From JAXLYE01 sp046351595 (GTDB lineage: Bacteria; Myxococcota_A; Polyangia; Palsa-1104; JAEUJZ01): a stretch of DNA of 64,000 nucleotides. Positions 47,822 through 56,040 of this stretch are shown here, piece by piece. Every line of letters begins with the position of its first letter. Positions within the stretch are counted from its first letter, which is position 1. The stretch is taken from NCBI GenBank assembly GCA_046351595.1, contig JAXLYE010000004.1:930001-994000 (forward strand). The letters are read 5' to 3'. A model generated the notes under the pieces. It was not told where the DNA came from and searched no databases. It saw nothing but the letters and a program-made list of their open reading frames with translations. The position numbers were made by a program, and so were the translations under genes.

Positions 47822-48616
47822 TCAGCGCTCGGTGCGCTCGGTGCGCTCGGTGCGCTGGGGAGCGGACGGAGCGCCGGGCGCGGGCAGCTCGGTGGGCTCG
47901 AGGAAGGAGAAGTTGAGGATCAGGCCGCCGAGCCCGACGGCGAAGAAGTCGAGGCCGTCCTTTTGCCACAGGGCGCGCAGGTCGCCCTCGGTCTGGCTGT
48001 CGAAGCGGCGGAAGCGCTTGCCGTCCCAGCGCACGAGCGCACCGGCAGCGCCGGTGGCCCAGGCCTGATCGCGCTCGCCGCAGGCGACGCTGTACAGGAC
48101 GTGGGGGGTGCCGGTCGAGGCGGGCTGCCAGCGGGCGCCGTCCCAGCGCAGGGCGGTGCCGCCCTCGCCGACGGCAAAGGCCTGGTTGGGGCCGCTGCCG
48201 CAGAGCGAGAACAGGCCGGCCTCGGTGCCGCTCGGGACGCGGGCCCAGGTGGCGCCGCTGCGGCGCAGGATCACGCCCTGGGTGCCGACGGCCCAGGTGT
48301 CGTTGGGGCTCGCGCCCCAGACGCCGAGCAGGAGGTTGCGCGAGCGGCTGGGGGAGCGCACGAAGCCTGTGCCCTGGCGGTGCAGGATGACGCCGTTGTC
48401 GCCGACGATCCAGGTGTCGCCGGGGCCGCTGCCCCAGACGCCGTAGAGCGGGCTCTGCTCGCCGGTCTCGACGGCGGCCAGGGTGGTGCCGTCGTAGTGC
48501 AGGACGGTGCCGCCGTCGCCGACGAACCACACGTCCGAGGGACCGCTGCCCCAGACCGCGTGCAGATCCTCGCGGGCGCTGCTCTCGACGAAGCGCCACT
48601 GGCCCTCATAGCGCAT
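47822..48616 (-). pseudogene. 3' part of a TPR/propeller gene (blades 1 end to 7)
   Basis: A 264-residue reading frame consisting only of propeller blades of the same type as the 33786-35939 lipoprotein (VWGSGPSDVWFVGDGGTVLHYDG and relatives). It begins in the middle of a blade (MRYEGQWRF), lacks any signal peptide, and has no ribosome binding site at the ATG (48616). Joined at the TGCGCTA repeat to the frame ending at 50288, it continues exactly in phase to give TILRYEGQW and a complete seven-blade set. It ends with RTE tandem repeats. It may still be expressed from a start near 48754, but as it stands it is the detached half of a split gene. Confidence 0.7.
48609..48615. repeat. Left copy of the 7-bp direct repeat flanking the phaZ segment
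   Basis: TAGCGCA on the plus strand, identical to 50289-50295. In both places the minus-strand codons CGC-TA fall in the same reading phase of the propeller gene, which is what a duplicated insertion target would produce. Confidence 0.6.
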
Positions 48617-48773
48617 AACGACGCGGGATTGAGATGGGGGCGCTTTGGGAAGGAAGACGGAAGGGTGCGTAACGGAGCAGGAGTATGGACGCGGGGCCTG
48701 TCGCCTGCGAAAATCCCGTCGCTGGCGCGCCGGGAGCCCTCCCTTCGGCGCCACCCGCTTTCTTGGGCGCCCT

Positions 48774-48858
48774 GGGGAAGAGGGTTTGGGGGAGGGGAGG
48801 TAGGAGTTCAGGAGGCAGGGAGAAGGAGAGGAGTCTGGGAATCAGGAGTTCAGGAAGT
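48774..48858 (+). other. Polypurine tract downstream of phaZ
   Basis: The plus strand is almost purely G and A for about 80 bases, with AGGAGTTCAGGA occurring twice (near 48802 and 48845). Such tracts can form triplex DNA or act on the opposite strand as C-rich RNA segments. The second copy extends into the end of phaZ. Confidence 0.45.
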
Positions 48859-50053
48859 CGCGGATCTGGGGGTAGAGGGTCTCGCGGAAGCGGCGGCCGC
48901 TGAAGATTCCGTAGTGGCCGACGTCGGGGGCCAGGATGTGCGCTCGGCGGCTGGCGGGGGCGTTGGGACAGAGCCGCTGCGCCGCCTCGGTCTGGCCGCG
49001 GCCGGCGATGTCGTCGTGCTCGCCCTCGACGGTGAGCAGGCCGGTCCGGGTGATCGCGGCGGGCCGCACGAGCTGCCCGCGCACGCGCATGCGGCCCCTG
49101 GCCAGGTGGTACTCCTGGAAGACGACGCGGATGGTGTCCAGGTAGTACTCCGCGGCCATGTCCAGGACCGCGTTGTACTCGTCGTAGAAGGCGCGGTGTG
49201 AGGCGGCGCGATCGCGCTCGCCGAGGAGCACGTGCTTGTAGAACTCCAGGTGCGCCTTGAGGTGGCGGTCGGGGTTCATGGCGATGAAGCTGACGTGCTG
49301 CAAGAAGCCCGGGTAGACGCGGCGGCGGTAGCCGGGGTAGTTCAGGGGCACGCGCAGGATGAGCCGATCCTCGAAGAAGGAGTAGGGCTTGTCCTGGGCC
49401 AGCTTGTTGACCTCGGTCGGGCTCTTGCGCGCGTCGACGGGTCCGCCCATGAGCACCAGCGAGCGCGGCGCCGCGGGCTCGCCGTCCTGCGCCATCAGCG
49501 CCACCGCGGCGAGCACCGGCACCGTCGGCTGGCACACGGCCATGACGTGCGTGTCGGGCCCGATGAAGCGGATGAAGTCGCGCACGTACTCGACATAGTC
49601 GTCCAGGTGGAACGGCCCCCGCGAGAGCGGGACCCGCTTGGCGTCCTGCCAGTCGGTGATGTAGACGTCGAAGTCCTGCAGCGCGGTGCTCACGGTGTCG
49701 CGCAGGAGCGTCGCGAAGTGACCGGACAGCGGCGCGACGATGAGCAGCCGCGGCGCCGGCTCGGCGAGCGCGCGGCGGAAGCGGAGCAGGCGGCAGAAGC
49801 TCCGGGTCTGCACGACCTCCTCGGTCACCGCGACGGGACGCCCGCCGATCACGACCGAGTCGAGGCCGAAGCCGGGCTTCTCGTAGCGCCGGTGCAGCCG
49901 CGAGAACAGCTCGGTGTTCGCGGCCAGGGTGCGCAGCGGCAGCGTGTCCGCGAGCGGGTTTTTGGGGTGCACAAGCAGGCTGCGCGTGGCGTCGGCAAGC
50001 CGCACCGCGGGCTGCAACAGGGACCGCTGGAGCTCGACGAGGTCGTACACCAT
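48842..50053 (-). CDS. phaZ: Intracellular polyhydroxyalkanoate depolymerase
   Basis: A 403-residue alpha/beta hydrolase that mobilises intracellular polyhydroxybutyrate. The nucleophile motif is CQPTVP, with Cys replacing the usual lipase Ser as in PhaZ of Cupriavidus. Further family segments are LLIVAPLSGHFATLLRDTV, DVYITDWQDA, PFHLDDYVEYVRDFI, ALMGGP-type strand LVLMGGPVDARKSPT, TVEGEHDDIAGRGQT and the catalytic His in APDVGHYGIFSGRRF. Length is typical. ATG at 50053. No phaC or phasin gene is in the window. It sits inside a segment that splits a TPR/propeller gene, so its position looks acquired. Confidence 0.93.
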   Translation of the reverse strand: MVYDLVELQRSLLQPAVRLADATRSLLVHPKNPLADTLPLRTLAANTELFSRLHRRYEKPGFGLDSVVIGGRPVAVTEEVVQTRSFCRLLRFRRALAEPAPRLLIVAPLSGHFATLLRDTVSTALQDFDVYITDWQDAKRVPLSRGPFHLDDYVEYVRDFIRFIGPDTHVMAVCQPTVPVLAAVALMAQDGEPAAPRSLVLMGGPVDARKSPTEVNKLAQDKPYSFFEDRLILRVPLNYPGYRRRVYPGFLQHVSFIAMNPDRHLKAHLEFYKHVLLGERDRAASHRAFYDEYNAVLDMAAEYYLDTIRVVFQEYHLARGRMRVRGQLVRPAAITRTGLLTVEGEHDDIAGRGQTEAAQRLCPNAPASRRAHILAPDVGHYGIFSGRRFRETLYPQIRDFLNS

Positions 50054-50109
50054 TTTTCACTACTATCCGCTTTGCCGCGGGGGTGCAACGCCTTCGCGCA
50101 ACGCGCAGG

Positions 50110-50145
50110 GTGTCGCGCGCTTGTCGCCTGGGAAGGGCGCGACAC
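50110..50145. promoter_or_regulatory. Hairpin upstream of phaZ
   Basis: GTGTCGCGC (50110-50118) pairs perfectly with GCGCGACAC (50137-50145) over nine bases around an 18-base loop, about 60 bases upstream of the phaZ start. It could be a 5' leader structure or the remnant of a terminator. Confidence 0.35.
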
Positions 50146-50287
50146 GCGCGGTGTCACGTCGGTGCGGAGCGCTCACCGGCTCACACGGCCAAGGGGCGCC
50201 GGGCCGCGCCGATCCGCACGGGGGCGGGCCGCTCCGCACCGGCCGGCACGGAACGCCTGCCGCGGGCTCGCCGACGGGGCGGACGTT

Positions 50288-50878
50288 TTAGCGCAGGATG
50301 GTCCCGCCCGAGCCTACCGCCCACAGGGTCGAGTCGCCGGCGCCCCAGACGCCGAGCAGGTACTTGGTGCCGCGGCTCTCGCCGCCGATCGCGCCCTTGC
50401 GGCGCCACAGCCACTGGTGCTTGCGCTGCACCGCGGCGAGCGCGGGCTCGTCCTCGGCGGGCTGCGGCTGCGTGCCGGCGGTGATGCTCGGCGTCGCGGC
50501 GTTTGCGGGGGCCGCGGGCGCGGCGAGCTTCTCGCGCTGCACGTCCATCAGGTGCTCGATGTCGGCGCGCAGCTGCATCGGGACGCCGCGCTCGCGCCGC
50601 AGGAACTCGGTGAACGAGCGCAGCGACGCCGCCGAATCGCCGAGCCGGGCGTAGGCGTGGCCGAGGTTGAACAAGAGCCGCGGCTCCTTGCGCAGCGCGT
50701 ACGCGGCGTTGAGCTCCTCGACGGCGCGGGCGTAGTTTCCCTGCTGGTACTGGGCCTGCGCCTCCTTGACGCGCTGGGCGAAGGTCGGCTTCTTGTCGGC
50801 GGCGGATCGCGTCGGCGCGCCGGCGGCGGCGACCGCCACGACCAGCCCGAGCGTCACGTGCCAGCCCGCGGCCCGCAT
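50288..50878 (-). pseudogene. 5' part of a TPR/propeller gene (signal peptide, TPR, start of blade 1)
   Basis: A 196-residue frame with a signal sequence (VTLGLVVAVAAAGAPTRSAA), two TPR units (AQAQYQQGNYARAVEELNAA and LLFNLGHAYARLGDSAAS), a Pro/Ala linker, and then half of a propeller blade, LLGVWGAGDSTLWAVGSGGTILR, where it stops at TAA. A lone half blade cannot fold, and the missing continuation is found in phase at 48616. The ATG at 50878 is two bases after the kinase B stop, with clear coupling. The TPR part could still be made and exported. Confidence 0.75.
50289..50295. repeat. Right copy of the 7-bp direct repeat flanking the phaZ segment
   Basis: TAGCGCA, identical to 48609-48615. 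On the minus strand it reads TGCGCTA and covers the last sense codon and the first two bases of the TAA that truncates the TPR/propeller frame. Confidence 0.6.
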
Positions 50879-50880
50879 CG

Positions 50881-52515
50881 TCACCGGACCGGGGCGAGCT
50901 GCTCGCTGTCGTCGGTGTTGAACATCGGGACCTCGGTGCGCGGCGCGCGCTTGCACTTGAGCGCCGCCTTCAGCGAAAAGTCGCGCGAGCGATCGATGGT
51001 CACCGGCTGATCCTGGCAGCCCGGCAGGCGCAGGATGACGTTCAGCGTCCCCGTCGCGGCGCGCGGCTGCAGATCGAGCGGCGTCTTGCCCATGACCTCC
51101 TGCGTCTCGTCGTTGATGACCTGGGCCTTCGACGGCGAGCTCTGGATCGACCAGGTCACGAAGCGCGGCGGCGACGACATAAGGTCCGGGGCCGCGGCCA
51201 TGTCGGGCGGCGCCATGCGCTCCAGCGGCAGCGTCAGCGTCACCGAGTCGCGGTAGTTCAGCGTGACGACGCGGTCGAAGAAGCCCTTCTTGCGGATGCG
51301 CGCGGTGAAGGTGCCCTCGCGCCGCTTCTGCGTGACGCGCCAGGGCGTGGTCGCGATGACCTCGCCGTTCTCGACGCGGACGACGTCGGCGCCGGGCGGA
51401 TCGCTGTCGAGCGACCACACCACCTCCGGCGGCTCGTTCGGCGCGCACGGCTGGAGCAAGAGCGCGCCGGCGATGAGCACCAGGAGCGACGCCAGCCCGA
51501 TCGCCCAGCGGAACTGCTTCGAGACGCGCGAGGCGTAGGTCTGCCCGGCGGCGTTGCCCAGGGTCCCGGGCTGGCGCACCCGCAGCCGCTCGCTCGCGGC
51601 CTTCACCGGCGCCAGCACCGGCACGCCCAGCGGCGTCGACGACGTGCGCGTCGGGTGCGCGCCGAGCGCCTCGAGCTCGATGACGACCTCGCTCATCTCG
51701 GGCCGGTCGCCCGGCTCCTTGGCGAGCATGCGATCGACCAGATCCTCGACCATCTCGGGCAGGCCCGGATCGATGCGCCGCAGCCGCGTCGGCCGGTCGC
51801 GCAGGTGCATGCTCAAGAGCTCGCCGGTGCTCTGCGCCATGAACGGCGGGTGCCCGACGAGCGACTGGTACAAGATGATGCCGAGCGCGTAGACGTCGGC
51901 CTTGCCCGAGATGTCGGTCTCGCCGCGGCACTGCTCGGGCGCCATGTGCGTCGGCGTCCCCATGATCGTGCCGGTCTGCGTCAGGCTCGGGCCGCGGCCG
52001 GGGCCCAGGCTGTCGACGCGCAGCTTGGCGATGCCGAAGTCAAAGACCTTCACCCGCTCGCCGTCCATGGTCTCGGGATCGGGCACGAGCATGATGTTGT
52101 CGGGCTTCAGATCGCGGTGGACGATGCGCTTCAGGTGCGCGGCGGCCAGTGCCGAGGCGAGCTGCCGGCTCAGCGTCAGCGAGCTCTTGAGCGACAGCTT
52201 GCCGAGCTTGTTGAGCCGCGCCGTCAAAAGCTCGCCCTCGAGGTACTCCATGACGATGTAGGCCGAGCCGTCCTCGAGGCGCCCGGACTCGTACATGCCG
52301 ACCAGGCCCGGGTGCTGGATGATGTTGACGGCGCGGGCCTCGTTGAAGAAGCGCGCGATGTTCTGCGGGTCCTCGGTGAACTCGTGCAGAAGGACCTTGA
52401 TCGCCGCGCGCCGGCCGATCTCCTCGTGCACGGCCTCGAAGACGGCGCCCATGCCGCCCTGGCCGATCTTGCGCACGATGCGATATTTGCCGATGCGCTG
52501 CCCGACGCCGATCAT
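50881..52515 (-). CDS. Ser/Thr protein kinase with PEGA domains (kinase B)
   Basis: A 544-residue receptor-type kinase. It has an intact catalytic domain: KIGQGGMGAVFEA (16-28), Lys40 in AAIK, HRDLKPDN (133-140), DFG (159-161), MAPEQ and DVYALGIILYQSLVG. A Pro/Leu juxtamembrane region leads to a membrane helix (AIGLASLLVLIAGALLL) and two PEGA-like domains (LDSDPPGADVVRVENGEVI and IQSSPSKAQVINDETQEVM). ATG at 52515. It is very similar in layout to kinase A, divergent from the pseudokinase, and heads the run kinase, TPR/propeller, pseudoprotease-ATPase. Confidence 0.92.
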   Translation of the reverse strand: MIGVGQRIGKYRIVRKIGQGGMGAVFEAVHEEIGRRAAIKVLLHEFTEDPQNIARFFNEARAVNIIQHPGLVGMYESGRLEDGSAYIVMEYLEGELLTARLNKLGKLSLKSSLTLSRQLASALAAAHLKRIVHRDLKPDNIMLVPDPETMDGERVKVFDFGIAKLRVDSLGPGRGPSLTQTGTIMGTPTHMAPEQCRGETDISGKADVYALGIILYQSLVGHPPFMAQSTGELLSMHLRDRPTRLRRIDPGLPEMVEDLVDRMLAKEPGDRPEMSEVVIELEALGAHPTRTSSTPLGVPVLAPVKAASERLRVRQPGTLGNAAGQTYASRVSKQFRWAIGLASLLVLIAGALLLQPCAPNEPPEVVWSLDSDPPGADVVRVENGEVIATTPWRVTQKRREGTFTARIRKKGFFDRVVTLNYRDSVTLTLPLERMAPPDMAAAPDLMSSPPRFVTWSIQSSPSKAQVINDETQEVMGKTPLDLQPRAATGTLNVILRLPGCQDQPVTIDRSRDFSLKAALKCKRAPRTEVPMFNTDDSEQLAPVR

Positions 52516-52735
52516 CCAGAGGCCCTAGGGTTCCTTGTCTGCTGTCGAACCACCGCCTGTGCCCCCCGCTGCGTCCGTGGCGGCTGGCTTGTGGCGGGCC
52601 GTAAACCGGGCCTCGTACCAGCAGCGCACAGGGCGGCGAATCTGCGGCGAATCTTAGCTGGCATTATGCCACGCTCTTTAGCCCCGGTTGGCTTGACTTT
52701 TCGCGAAGCGGTCCGCCACCATGGAGAGAATCTCC

Positions 52736-54265
52736 ATGCCTCACTTCCCGTGTCGAGTCGGCAACTACGTCCTGTTCGCTGAGCTGGGTACGGGGACGCT
52801 CGGCACGAGCTACATCGGCCGCGAGGCGGCCGGCCCGCGCGGCTCGTTCAAGCCGCTGGCGATCCGAATATTGGAGCCCAGCCTGTCGCAGCGGCCCGAG
52901 GCCGTGCGCATCTTCCTCGACGAGCAGCGGGCCGCGGCGCTCCTTCAGCACCCGCGCATCGCCAGCGTGCACGAGGTCGGCGCCATGCCCGACGGCAGCT
53001 ACTTCGTCTCGGGCGAGTATGTGCACGGCGTGCCGCTGCGCGAGGTCATCAAGTCGCAGCAGGCGCAGCTCTCGGCCGCGCACGCGGTCCACATCGCGAT
53101 GCAGCTGTGCGACGCGCTGCACTACGCGCACGAGCGCCACGACGTCACCGGCAAGCCCCTCGAGATCGTCCACGGCCAGCTCTCGAGCGACGCGGTGATG
53201 GTCGGCTTCGACGGCAACGTCAAGATCATCGAGTTCGGCTGCCTGCGCACGCGCAACATCACGGTCGCCAACGTCTCGATCCCGGCGAAGCTGCAGCGGC
53301 GCACGCCGTACATGGCGCCCGAGCTGCGCGCGCAGGTGCACAGCGGCGGTGCGCCGGTCGTCGATCGCCGCGCCGACGTCTACAGCGTCGGGGCGCTCTT
53401 GTGGGAGATGCTGACCGGCGAGTTCCTGAGCGCGGACGACACCGAGGGACCGCCGCCGCCCTCGAGCAAGCGCGAGGTGCCGCCCGAGCTCGACGCGCTG
53501 GTCAAGAAGGCGATGTCGACCAAGAAGGACGACCGCTTCCCGACGGCGCTGATGATGCGCGCGGCGCTGTCGCAGCTGTCGCAGTCGCTGTTCGGCGAGA
53601 CGTCGCAGGCGACGGTGCTGGCGCGCAACATGACGCTGGCCTTCCGCCAGCGCAAAGAGGCGTTCCAGTCGCAGCAGGAGGTCTGGAAGAAGTTCGATCC
53701 CGAGACCCTGCCGCCGACCAACGAGCCGCTGCAGGCCGCGGTCGGCGCGACGCAGCCGGCCTGGCGCACCTCGCAGCAGCAGGTCGGCGCCTTCCAGAGC
53801 CAGCGCCTGGCCACCGGCGGCAGTCAGCGAATCAACGTCGCCTCGGTCAGCCTGGTCACCGGCGGCAGCGCCAACACCCGCGTCGACTCCTCGCGCCTGC
53901 GCACGGGCGCGCCGCCGTCGCAGCCGCCGCTCGACGAGGCGCAGCCGTTCTTCAAGAACCCGCTGTTCCTGGGCGGCATCGGCGTCGGCGTGCTGGCGAT
54001 CGTGGTGGCGCTGGTGGTGCTGGTGCTGCGGCCGAGCAACCAGCCCTGGAGCGTCACCATCGACTCGAACCCGCGCGGCGCCGAGATCCTCTTGAACGAG
54101 CAGTCGGTCGGCACCACGCCGCAGCGCATCACGCGCAACCTCGCCGAGCCGGTGAAGATCGAGATCCGCAAGACCAACTACATCCCGTACATCGAGAAGA
54201 AGACGCCGCAGTCGGGCGAGAACTGGCAGATCGACGCCCAGCTGCAGCCTCTGCCCGGGCGGTGA
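52736..54265 (+). CDS. Receptor pseudokinase with PEGA domain
   Basis: A 509-residue protein with a kinase fold, a ~130-residue disordered Gln/Ser linker, a membrane helix (FLGGIGVGVLAIVVALVVLVL) and a C-terminal PEGA domain (IDSNPRGAEILLNEQSVG). Every catalytic motif is changed: AIK is AIR (Arg44), HRD is HGQ (146-148) and DFG is EFG (166-168). The glycine loop ELGTGTLG and M-A-P-E-L remain. It should lack phosphotransfer and act as an allosteric partner or scaffold, probably for kinase B, from which it is divergent. ATG at 52736 is preferred over 52721 because GGAGAG precedes it. Confidence 0.88.
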   Translation: MPHFPCRVGNYVLFAELGTGTLGTSYIGREAAGPRGSFKPLAIRILEPSLSQRPEAVRIFLDEQRAAALLQHPRIASVHEVGAMPDGSYFVSGEYVHGVPLREVIKSQQAQLSAAHAVHIAMQLCDALHYAHERHDVTGKPLEIVHGQLSSDAVMVGFDGNVKIIEFGCLRTRNITVANVSIPAKLQRRTPYMAPELRAQVHSGGAPVVDRRADVYSVGALLWEMLTGEFLSADDTEGPPPPSSKREVPPELDALVKKAMSTKKDDRFPTALMMRAALSQLSQSLFGETSQATVLARNMTLAFRQRKEAFQSQQEVWKKFDPETLPPTNEPLQAAVGATQPAWRTSQQQVGAFQSQRLATGGSQRINVASVSLVTGGSANTRVDSSRLRTGAPPSQPPLDEAQPFFKNPLFLGGIGVGVLAIVVALVVLVLRPSNQPWSVTIDSNPRGAEILLNEQSVGTTPQRITRNLAEPVKIEIRKTNYIPYIEKKTPQSGENWQIDAQLQPLPGR

Positions 54266-54293
54266 GCGGGCCTGGCCCGGGCGCGGAGCCGCG

Positions 54294-54995
54294 TCAGCTC
54301 ACTCGCCGTCGCGGGCGCAAGAGCAGGAACAGGCCGGTCGCGGCGGACAGCGCCAGCAGCGCCGACATGGCGAGCAGGATCAGGTAGCTCGTGGCCGGGC
54401 CGGGCTTGTTCGACCACTTCCACACGTGCAGCCCGTAGAATCCGATCCGCACCAGCCGGAAGAAGGTGTCCGCGTGCTGGCGCACCTCGCCGGTGCTCGG
54501 TGAGACGTAGACGTCGTCGCCGTTGTCGAGCGTGACCCGCCAGACCGGCAGCTCGTTCCACTCGGGGTAGACCAGCGTGCCTGTGCGCTGCTCGTGCACC
54601 GCCTGCACCCGCGCGCCCGGCGGACCGTCGGCCTCGGCGATGCGGCGGGCCAGCGCCTCGTCGATCGGCTGCTGCGGCAGGACGGCGCCGGTCTCGCCGT
54701 GGACCAGGACCTCGCGCGGCGGCGACGAGAAGCGCACCAGGTAGTGCGGCGCGCCGGCGAGGTGGCGCCACAGCACCGCGCTCGGGCGGTCGGAGCGGCC
54801 GATGGCGGCGAGCGCGCGCTCGACCGGGAGCGTGAACGGGCGCGGCGCCGCAGCGGGTGCTGCCGACGGTACCGGCGGCGGCGTGCGCTCGCGCGCCCAG
54901 TTCTTCCAGGCGAGCAGCCCGCCCGAGACGCCCCACAGCAGGCAGGGCACGCAGATGATCAGCCCGAGCAGCCGGTGCCAGCGCCGCAGCGTCAC
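54294..54995 (-). CDS. PepSY-associated membrane protein
   Basis: A 233-residue protein with an N-terminal membrane helix (LLGLIICVPCLLWGVSGGLLAW) preceded by R-R-W-H-R, a periplasmic PepSY-like domain (about 50-180, with VHGETGAVLPQQ, PVWRVTLDNGDDVYVSPSTG) and a C-terminal helix ending RPRRR. The segment FYGLHVWKWSN is typical of PepSY-TM proteins, which are often linked to iron uptake or membrane redox. GTG start at 54995 with GAGG six bases upstream. Convergent with the pseudokinase and followed upstream by ssb on the same strand. Confidence 0.8.
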   Translation of the reverse strand: MTLRRWHRLLGLIICVPCLLWGVSGGLLAWKNWARERTPPPVPSAAPAAAPRPFTLPVERALAAIGRSDRPSAVLWRHLAGAPHYLVRFSSPPREVLVHGETGAVLPQQPIDEALARRIAEADGPPGARVQAVHEQRTGTLVYPEWNELPVWRVTLDNGDDVYVSPSTGEVRQHADTFFRLVRIGFYGLHVWKWSNKPGPATSYLILLAMSALLALSAATGLFLLLRPRRRVS

Positions 54996-55085
54996 GTCGA
55001 CCTCGTGCTCGTCGAAGGGGGAGAGAGGAAGGAGGGGAGGGGACCGGGCGCTCGACGGGGGTGTGCTGCCCGTCGGGCCGGGCCG

Positions 55086-55712
55086 CTAGAACGGGATGTC
55101 GTCTTCGCCGGCGAAGTCGCCGCCCTCGGGCGCCGGGCTGGCCGGCTCCGGGGTCCGGTAGCTGCGGCCGCCGCCACCGCCACCACCACCACCACCGCTG
55201 CGACCGCCGCCGTAGCCGCCCTCGCCGCCGCTGCGACCGCCGCCACCACCGCCGCCGCCGTAGCCGCCCTCGCTGCGACCGCCGCCGCCGCCACCACCAC
55301 CGTAGCCGCCGCCCTCGCTGTAGCCGCCGCTTGCGGACGCGCCGCGCGACTCGTCGTCCGCCCCGCGCCCGGCGCCGCCGCCGCCACCGAGGAAGACGAC
55401 CTGGTTGGCGACGACCTCGGTCATGTACTGCTTCTTGCCCTCTTTATCGTCCCACGAGCGCGTCTGCAGCCGCCCCTCGACGTAGACCTGGCGGCCCTTC
55501 TGCAGGAACTTGGCGCAGTTCTCCGCCTGCTTGCCCCACACCACGACGCGGTGCCACTCGGTCCGCTCCTGCATCTGCTCGTTGCGATCGCGGTAGGTCT
55601 CGCTCGTCGCGATGCGCATCTCGGCCACCGGCTGACCCGAGGGCAGGTACTTGAGCTCTGGGTTGGCGCCGAGGTTGCCAAGGACGATGACTTTGTTGAC
55701 GCTGCCGGCCAT
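55086..55712 (-). CDS. ssb: Single-stranded DNA-binding protein
   Basis: A 208-residue SSB. The OB fold (1-110) has VNKVIVLGNLGANPELKYLP, TEWHRVVVWGKQAE and GRQVYVEGRLQTRSW. A long linker (about 112-190) is almost only Gly with Ser, Arg and Tyr, encoded by GGC/GGT microsatellite DNA, and the acidic tip is DDIPF, the usual docking peptide for repair and replication partners. The linker is longer and more repetitive than in Escherichia coli. ATG at 55712 with GAGG upstream; the frame extension to 55763 lacks support. Confidence 0.95.
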   Translation of the reverse strand: MAGSVNKVIVLGNLGANPELKYLPSGQPVAEMRIATSETYRDRNEQMQERTEWHRVVVWGKQAENCAKFLQKGRQVYVEGRLQTRSWDDKEGKKQYMTEVVANQVVFLGGGGGAGRGADDESRGASASGGYSEGGGYGGGGGGGGRSEGGYGGGGGGGGRSGGEGGYGGGRSGGGGGGGGGGRSYRTPEPASPAPEGGDFAGEDDIPF

Positions 55713-56040
55713 GTTTTCCTCAAAAAGTCTGCGCATCGTGGCCGCGCCTGCGCGGTTGGTCAAGCGGGTTGTGCCCCCGGGCCCGCCTGGTCACTCGGGG
55801 CGGCCGGCGGCTCGGGCGGACAAACTGCCAATCGCCGCAGGCGGCGTGGCGGACGGCCTGTCGAGCTGTCTGGCAGGCGACCCGGCGAGCCATCTGGCGA
55901 GAATCGGGCGGTCGCGCGGGCGGTCGCGCTGACCGGCTCCCCGTCGAGCGGCGGGCCGGTTGCCGAGGGCGGCGCGTGCGGGCCGCTCAGTCGGCCTGCG
56001 GGCGTGGTATGGTCCGCGCCTGCTGCTCTCAGGAAGCGCC
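55713..56040. other. Divergent gap between ssb and the alpha/alpha-barrel lipoprotein
   Basis: About 330 GC-rich bases without a gene. GGGCGGTCGCGC occurs twice in tandem near 55906-55929. No consensus promoter was recognised, although both flanking genes must start here. Confidence 0.4.

Larger units (their letters stand above)
48616..50288. other. Segment carrying phaZ that interrupts the TPR/propeller gene
   Basis: The interval between the two TAGCGCA copies (1,680 bases from copy to copy). It holds only phaZ, a purine-rich tract downstream of it and a hairpin upstream. No transposase, integrase or convincing terminal inverted repeat is present; the ends share only a short AACG-x-C similarity. 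The mechanism of entry is therefore open. Confidence 0.6.

Noticed and set aside
48616..50288. Classical transposon ends for the phaZ segment
   Set aside because: The two ends share only a short AACG-x-C similarity and no transposase or integrase is encoded, so calling it an insertion sequence is not supported.
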